Shown: positions 57,970 through 64,000 of the stretch, one piece after another
How positions within the stretch are numbered: position 1 is the stretch's first letter
How the letters are laid out: every line of letters starts with the position of its first letter
NCBI GenBank assembly: GCA_022376925.1
Contig: JAIOJX010000032.1
Span: 176,191,479 to 176,255,478, forward strand
Direction: 5' to 3'
Origin: Tragulus kanchil
Taxonomy: Eukaryota > Chordata > Mammalia > Artiodactyla > Tragulidae
DNA: 64,000 nt
Notes under the pieces: generated by a model
The model's input: only the letters and a program-made list of their open reading frames with translations
What the model was told of the DNA's origin: nothing
Database searches by the model: none
Program-made: the position numbers and the translations under genes

Positions 57970-58326
57970 CTCAATCATATATATATATATTTTTTAAAGA
58001 TTTATTTATTTATTTATTTTGGGCAGGGGTCGGGTTGGGGAGGGTGGGGAGCAGGCGGGCCACTTCTATTGGTCTTTCATTTCTCCATTTTCATCCGTCT
58101 TTGCTCTTTGGCTCCTGTGGGCCTCCCATCGCGGTGGCCTCTGTTGTTGCAGAGCGCCGACTCTGGGCGCATGCGCTCCAGAGCTCCGGCTCGGTGATTG
58201 GACACATCAGTCCAGCTGCTCCGTGGCACGTGGGATCTTCCCAGGCCAGGGATCGAACCGGCGCCCCTTGCACTGTTAGGCGGTGTCCTTACCCACTGGA
58301 CCACCAGGGGAAGCCCTCAATCATAT
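57970..58326 (-). mobile_element. CHR-like tRNA(Glu)-derived SINE with 11-bp target-site duplication
   Basis: Reverse-strand element 57981-58315 between ctcaatcatat repeats (57970-57980 and 58316-58326). The A-rich tail is at 57990-58018, followed by the 3' domain (ccacttctattggtctttca), gggcctcccatcgcggtggc, cacgtgggatcttcccaggc, the B-box gggatcgaaccgg and the head end ggaccaccaggggaagccc. By eye it is roughly 90 percent identical to the 28328-28715 copy. The left repeat merges with an AT microsatellite. Confidence 0.92.
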
Positions 58327-58516
58327 TTTTAACAGCCATAATGTTTTGAGTACCTCAAGTTGGATTTATTTTTTAGAAAACTTGAGACACAACTATTGAG
58401 CTTCTCTTCATCTTTTTGTTTTCCATAAGGATGAGTGAGGCCCCTTTTCTTAGTGTTTAAGTAGATAATGGTGCCTTCCTCCTGCCTTCCAACATGGAGT
58501 AAGAAAAGTACGTCCA

Positions 58517-58716
58517 AGTATTAGTCACCCAGTTGTCTGGCTCTTTGCGATCTCATGGACTGTAGCCCGCCAGGCTCCTCTGTCCATGGGATTCTCCAGG
58601 CAAGATTATTGAAGGGAGTTGCCGTTTCCTGTTCAGGGGATCTTCCTGACCCAGAAATCTAACCTGTGCTGCCTGCATTGCAAGCAGATTCTGTACCATC
58701 TGAGCTCCCAAGTAAG
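58517..58716 (-). mobile_element. Bov-tA SINE
   Basis: Reverse-strand Bov-tA: cacccagttgtctggctctt, tggactgtagcccgccaggc, ccatgggattctccaggcaa, gatcttcctgacccagaaat and head end gtaccatctgagctccc. ccaagta occurs at both edges as a weak target-site duplication. Confidence 0.88.
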
Positions 58717-58755
58717 ACCTGCATGGAGTAAAACGTTATCTATCGCATAGGTTTA

Positions 58756-60977
58756 GGCCACAGTGAATTTCCTCACAAGGCCTGTGGATAACACTCTATG
58801 TGCATTTTGTCTTGGAGAGAAAGTGTTCAAAACACTATGATTTGTGTTTATTTGTAGGTAATCTGTTTATTAACAAGATGTCCACAGACTCATTTTTTGA
58901 TCATTTTATCAAGATATCTATTGGCTTAATTTTATTTTTATTGAGTTTCCCTGGATTATACTTTAATCTCTATGCTCACATCTTTTGTCAACTTTAACAT
59001 TTTGTCAGTTATGAACCACATGATAAGGCAATCTCAGGTTTCATTCACCAGCAGTCCAGAACTAGCTGTTAGTCCCCTTCTTTGTCTAGAGGTACATCCT
59101 ACAGGCTACAGAAATGAGGTTTGGGGCCTTGTGGAGCTTAAAACGACAATAGAAGACAAGACAGCAAATTAACCAACAATTAACAGACTGAAGGATGATG
59201 AGTCAGAGTTGATTTGTTTCCTTTCCTGTCTGGGTCATTTATGGCAGGTATATGTGCTTGAGGACTTGCCATGTGGAGGTGAACACAAAATATCTCATAG
59301 GAGAGTTGTTGATCCTTTCATATGAAGAATGAAAACCACGAATATAATGAAGTTATATTCATATATATATATGAATCACTTTGCTGTGTACCTGAAATGA
59401 ACACATTGTAAATCAACTATATTTCCATAATTTTTTAAAAGTCAGATTTTGTCTTCTATGTTTCTGATTTAATTGAGAATGGGAGAAGGCAGTAAATTAG
59501 GGGTGCGGACATTTGCCAGAATAATATGATGGCTATGCTCCCTTCTCTGACACTCTTCCGAGGCAGTTTGCCAATACTCCTTTATTAGGAGTCATCTTGT
59601 GCTGAGACCTAGATGTGTGCTGGCCTTGCCCTTCACTGCCTTAAAGACATCACTGATGTCCAGGTGTTTAGCCCCCACAAGCCTATGAGTGCTGACACAG
59701 GATGGAGTCCAGTCCCGTTCAAGTAGGTAAAGAACAGCTCTCATAGACGTCAATGAAGGCTGATCGCAGTTGTTTTTAAGAAGAGATCAGAGTTACTCTC
59801 CCCGGGGCCTTCGCTCAGGGTTTGCATCTTTGTGTTAGTGAGCTTTAGTCCAAAGGCCCCCTTGCTGAGAGAACACTTCTATGGGGGCCACAGTGAATTT
59901 CCTCACAAGGCCTGTGGATAACACTCTATGTGCATTTTGTCTTGAGAAAGTGTTCAAAACACTATGATTTGTGTTTATTTGTAGGTAATCTGTTTATTAA
60001 CAAGATGTCCACAGACTCATTTTTTGATCATTTTATCAAGATATCTATTGGCTTAATTTTATTTTTATTGAGTTTCCCTGGATTATACTTTAATCTCTAT
60101 GCTCACATCTTTTGTCAACTTTAACATTTTGTCAGTTATGAACCACATGATAAGGCAATCTCAGGTTTCATTCACCAGCAGTCCAGAACTAGCTGTTAGT
60201 CCCCTTCTTTGTCTAGAGGTACATCCTACAGGCTACAGAAATGAGGTTTGGGGCCTTGTGGAGCTTAAAACGACAATAGAAGACAAGACAGCAAATTAAC
60301 CAACAATTAACAGACTGAAGGATGATGAGTCAGAGTTGATTTGTTTCCTTTCCTGTCTGGGTCATTTATGGCAGGTATATGTGCTTGAGGACTTGCCATG
60401 TGGAGGTGAACACAAAATATCTCATAGGAGAGTTGTTGATCCTTTCATATGAAGAATGAAAACCACGAATATAATGAAGTTATATTCATATATATATATG
60501 AATCACTTTGCTGTGTACCTGAAATGAACACATTGTAAATCAACTATATTTCCATAATTTTTTAAAAGTCAGATTTTGTCTTCTATGTTTCTGATTTAAT
60601 TGAGAATGGGAGAAGGCAGTAAATTAGGGGTGCGGACATTTGCCAGAATAATATGATGGCTATGCTCCCTTCTCTGACACTCTTCCGAGGCAGTTTGCCA
60701 ATACTCCTTTATTAGGAGTCATCTTGTGCTGAGACCTAGATGTGTGCTGGCCTTGCCCTTCACTGCCTTAAAGACATCACTGATGTCCAGGTGTTTAGCC
60801 CCCACAAGCCTATGAGTGCTGACACAGGATGGAGTCCAGTCCCGTTCAAGTAGGTAAAGAACAGCTCTCATAGACGTCAATGAAGGCTGATCGCAGTTGT
60901 TTTTAAGAAGAGATCAGAGTTACTCTCCCCGGGGCCTTCGCTCAGGGTTTGCATCTTTGTGTTAGTGAGCTTTAGTC
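58756..60977. repeat. Direct duplication 19 (offset 1127-1130 bp)
   Basis: Copy 1 is 58756-59851 and copy 2 is 59886-60977. Copy 2 begins with small deletions (cttgagaaagtg against cttggagagaaagtg). A 34-base insert, 59852-59885, matches neither copy and lies at the junction. Confidence 0.94.
59360..59450 (+). mobile_element. L1 3' end fragment (written again at 60487-60577)
   Basis: atgaatcactttgctgtgta followed by cctgaaatgaacacattgta and aatcaactatatttccataa is the artiodactyl L1 3' terminus. Confidence 0.6.
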
Positions 60978-61736
60978 AAAATCCTAATGACGCTTACATA
61001 TGAAGAATTTCATTATTTGGGCTTAAGAACTACTTATTTTTACCAGCCTGTGGCAAAAAAATAAATAAATAAAATGACTGTAAATTAAGAAACTGATATG
61101 AAAATAGATGGTTTGCATTCTATTGAGCAAGCATAGTTTTCTTATTCATTTTATGCATTATTTACAGTGATAGTTAAACATATTGATCTTAGCAAAGCAG
61201 GAAGTGTTGTTATACCAACAACTAGATTTGACTAAGAAAAGGTAATAATTATCAATTAGCGGGAATTACTGTTAATAAGGTTGGGGGAAGTGCAGAAAAT
61301 TTCTGATTAGGAAGAACTGACACTTTCACAGTGTTGTGTAAACTGCCAGGAATTTAAAAATACATCTGCCTCGTATGATATTTAAAAAGAGGAAAAAAAA
61401 GTGTTAGGCACATAATTACTAGATACATCTAAGCTACCAACCTTTTTGTTGTTCTTTTAATCATTTGGAAGAAGAGAAGTCATCGCTTAGAAGATTTTTG
61501 CCCTTTTCTGAGGATAACAAGTAAAATTAACTAACAGCTCAATTATTCTGTTAATGAGGCAATTCCCTCCCCACTTGCATAAATTCAATTTATTTTTCTT
61601 TCCAATATTCTCTCTTCTACCATCAATCAACTACCCTTTCAAAGAAAAAAAAATTGTGCACTGATAGAGGGGTGAGAGTTGGGCAATGGCAAGATTGAGG
61701 CTGATAATGCATTGTCGCATGGAAGCATAAATTAAC
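60978..61736. other. Unique AT-rich DNA
   Basis: No gene or confident repeat. Contains an aaataaataaataaa patch near 61058-61072. Confidence 0.45.
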
Positions 61737-61938
61737 TTGTTTAGTCACTATAACATGTCCAACTCTTTGCAACCCCATGGACTGGAGCCTTTCCAGGCCC
61801 CTCAGGATTTTCCTAGGCAAGAATACTGCAGTGGGTTGTCATTGCCTTCTCTGGGGGATCTTCCTGACCCAGGGATCAAACCCTCATCCTTCACATTGCA
61901 GGCAGATTCATTACCACTGAGACACTAGGGAAGCCCCA
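61737..61938 (-). mobile_element. Bov-tA SINE
   Basis: Reverse-strand Bov-tA: cactataacatgtccaactc, tttgcaaccccatggactgg, aggcaagaatactgcagtgg, gatcttcctgacccagggat and head end ccactgagacactagggaag. aaattaa lies on both sides as a short possible target-site duplication. Confidence 0.88.
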
Positions 61939-62799
61939 GAAATTAATTAAAAAAAAATTCATTTTGCAAAAGAGAAAAGAGGCCCCAAAAGGCTTGCTGG
62001 CCAGTCTGGGACAAAGCAAAGCAAATGTCTGGATTTCGCAGTCCTGAAGTCCATACTATTATCTACCCCACAGATGTTTGGAGTGAAGCTTGTTCTCTGT
62101 AGACCATTGTTTTCCACAAATATTTGACTGTTTGTTGATTATCCCATTTTACTAATCATTAAGAACTTTTAAAGCTTCCCTAGCCAAGCAACAGAAGTGG
62201 AATAATTCAGGCAAAAGCAAAGAAAAGGACTCTTTAGTTAGTGAGGGCAGCCTCATCCCAGATATATGGGGTTTCCTTTTAGATTTCGGAAGTACTGCCA
62301 ATCTGTCAGGAGCTGCCCTGGCATCTTTGAGCAGCTGTAGAAAAAAGTTCAGGTTCGTTAGGTCAGGAGCTGAGCCAAGTTTTGTCCATGTCAGCTTTGA
62401 CACCTGACAATTTAAGTCTACTGTTTTGCACCTAAGTTAGGACCCAAACAAAGTGGCCCCCCTGTCCACACACTTCCTCCAGTCTTGATCTCAGCTGTCA
62501 TTTTCTATTTCCTAAGCATAATTCCACCTAAAATAATGTCAAATGTGTTTGCTCAGAATTCAATTGCTTTTCCACATTCTCTCTATCATTGTTAGCAACA
62601 CTGCCCACACCCTGCCACTTAACAAGTAAGCTCTGAGAATCTTTGTTGACAAGTGTCTTGCCCTGTACTCTGGATTCTGCATTCTCAGTGTCTCGTGATT
62701 TTAGCTTCTGTTCTCCAAACTCTGAAGCTGTTCCCTTCACATCTTCAGTCTCTGGCTGGACTCCCACAGGGTCCTCCTCACTGGAATGACTGCCTCCTC
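61939..62799. other. Unique DNA, no recognised gene
   Basis: The minus-strand frame 62528-62833 (101 codons, acidic) overlaps BovB sequence at one end and unique DNA at the other, with no known domain. Nothing else recognised. Confidence 0.45.
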
Positions 62800-63462
62800 T
62801 CTCATATCCCTCCAATCCAACTCTCACAGCCATACATGACTACTGGAAAAAAACATAGCTTTGACTAGACAGACCTTTGTCAGCAAAACAAGTCTGCTTT
62901 TTAAAAAAAAATACGCTGTCTAGGTTTGTCATAGTTTTCTTCTAAGGAACAACTGCCTTTTAATTTCATGGCTGTAATCACTTTACACAGTGATTTTGGA
63001 GTCTATATGTTTCAATGGTCATGTATGGATGTGAGAGTTGGACCATAAAGAAGGCTGAGTGTCAAAGAATCGATGCCTTCAAACTGTAGTGTTGGAGAAG
63101 GCTCTTGAGAGTCTCGGATGACAAGGAGATCAAACCAGTGAATGCTAAAGAAAATTAATCCTGAATATTCATTGAAAGGACTGATGCTGAAGCTGAAGAT
63201 CCAATACTTTGGCTACCTGATGTGAAGAGACACCTCATTGGAAAAGACCCTGATGCTGGAAAAAACAGAAGGCAGAAGGAGAAGGGGATGACAGAGGTTG
63301 AGATGGTTATATGGCATAAATGACTCAATGGACTGAGTTTGAGCAAACTCTGGGAGAGTGTGAAAAACAGGAAAGCCTGGTGCTGCATTCCATGGAGTTG
63401 CAAAGAGTCAGACATTGCAGAGTAATTGAGTTGAACTAAACTGAACTGAACTGAAAGTAATC
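62800..63462. pseudogene. BovB LINE 3' end with inverted 5' part
   Basis: 62800-63005 is BovB on the reverse strand (gactactggaaaaaaacata, ttgactagacagacctttgt, tttaatttcatggctgtaat). 63010-63462 is BovB on the forward strand (ggtcatgtatggatgtgaga, aaagaaggctgagtgtcaaa, ccaatactttggctacctga) and ends in the aactgaactgaactgaaa tail. The reverse part corresponds to the region just upstream of, and slightly overlapping, the forward part in an intact BovB. This is the arrangement expected from 5' inversion (twin priming). Coding capacity is lost. Confidence 0.75.
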
Positions 63463-63737
63463 TAAGTACGTAGTTTAATGGATCAAATAGTATATGATAC
63501 CCAACCCCACTTCTGTCCATTTCCAAATATAGCTGTTTAGAGTCATCTACTTGCATCTCATCTACATATTTATTTCTTCATATACTTTAAAATAGTATTC
63601 TCATAATGCTCTTTTAAATTTCCCCTATTAAGTATTATTCACTGACTTCCTTCTATGGAAAATGTAATGTTGGAGGTTTGGTAATATTTCTGTAGTGACT
63701 GGTAACCTCCAGGAGCATGTTGAGTTATGAGTTCAAT
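63463..63737. other. Unique AT-rich DNA
   Basis: Nothing recognised. Confidence 0.4.
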
Positions 63738-63885
63738 TGTGCTATGTTGTGCTCAGTTTCTAAGTCATGTCTGACTCTTTTGTGACCCCATGGACTGTAG
63801 CCCACCAGTATCTTCTGTCAGTGAGATTCTACTCTGGAGCATTTGTCTTTCCTCCAGGCCCAGGGATTAAACCCACATTTTTTTA
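63738..63885 (-). mobile_element. Bov-tA SINE, truncated at its head
   Basis: Reverse-strand Bov-tA: ttgtgctcagtttctaagtc, tctgactcttttgtgacccc, tggactgtagcccaccagta and ttcctccaggcccagggatt. The reversed head stops at cccacatttttt, next to the left edge of copy 2 of duplication 20. Confidence 0.82.
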
Positions 63886-64000
63886 CCCCATGTCTCAATC
63901 CAACTCCCTTTCACAGCCAATAACATGACTACTGGAAAAAACATAGCTTTGACTAGACAGACCTTTGTCAGCAAAACAAGTCTGCTTTTAAAAAAATACG

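Larger units (their letters stand above)
62815..64000. repeat. Direct duplication 20 (offset about 1088 bp, copy 2 truncated by the window end)
   Basis: 63896-64000 repeats about 62815-62915, sharing variants that differ from usual BovB (gacctttgtcagcaaaacaa, gtctgctttt then an A run and atacg). The left edge of copy 2 is error-laden (tccaactccctttcacagcc against tccaactctcacagcc) and an A run is shorter. An independent BovB fragment would not share these private variants. Confidence 0.8.

Noticed and set aside
1..64000. CRISPR array or satellite array suggested by repeated sequence
   Set aside because: The repeats are unrelated 1.1-kb unique segments, each present two (rarely three) times. 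There are no short regularly spaced repeats, and the genome is mammalian.

Overview
The window is nuclear DNA from a ruminant, most likely a pecoran such as a bovid, deer or relative. The evidence is the repeat content: many Bov-tA/Bov-A SINEs, several 3'-end fragments of the BovB (RTE) LINE, CHR-type tRNA-derived SINEs, artiodactyl L1 3' ends, and older mammalian repeats (MIR, MLT1, L1). I find no intact protein-coding gene, rRNA, tRNA gene or CRISPR array. The open frames are short and lie in repeats, simple sequence or unremarkable unique DNA, so the window reads as intergenic or intronic sequence.

The dominant structure is a ladder of 20 direct duplications. Each unit is about 1.07-1.21 kb, copies are nearly identical and sit head to tail, and one occurs every 2-6.5 kb from the first base to the last. 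Junctions lie near 88, 4632, 6894, 8717-8770, 10698, 12706-12712, 14555-14572, 16370-16392, 21438-21453, 24918-24930, 27474-27485, 30508, 34984-34990, 37942-37957, 41243-41254, 46307-46316, 52835, 56177, 59852-59885 and 63895. Uniform length, even spacing, messy junctions with homopolymer errors, and breaks inside SINEs/LINEs all point to adjacent contigs whose overlapping ends were not merged. If so, about 21 kb is redundant and the true locus is about 42 kb. Between 7.6 and 17.5 kb the contigs are so short that some segments appear three times.

Layout on the written sequence: 0-6 kb Bov-tA elements, one CHR-like SINE and a BovB tail; 6-17.6 kb chained duplications with Bov-tA and MIR copies and a paired hairpin at 13.8 kb; 17.6-22.4 kb mostly unique AT-rich DNA; 22.4-23.4 kb two CHR-like SINEs; 23.4-31.6 kb a relatively repeat-poor island with blocks that look like conserved non-coding DNA, interrupted by TG-rich simple sequence and one CHR-like SINE; 31.6-50 kb mixed unique DNA, Bov-tA, MIR, MLT1, an LTR-like block and a possible small exon; 50-64 kb a CHR-like SINE, an old L1 fragment, BovB 3' ends (one apparently 5'-inverted), another CHR-like SINE and Bov-tA copies.

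No genes work together here. The points of biological interest are a CHR-related SINE with a distinct 3' domain (six loci with clear target-site duplications, two carrying extra 3' sequence), a possible twin-primed BovB insertion, and AT-rich blocks that could be developmental enhancers. The most practical point is that the sequence should not be used for copy-number or tandem-repeat inference until the duplications are tested against raw reads.
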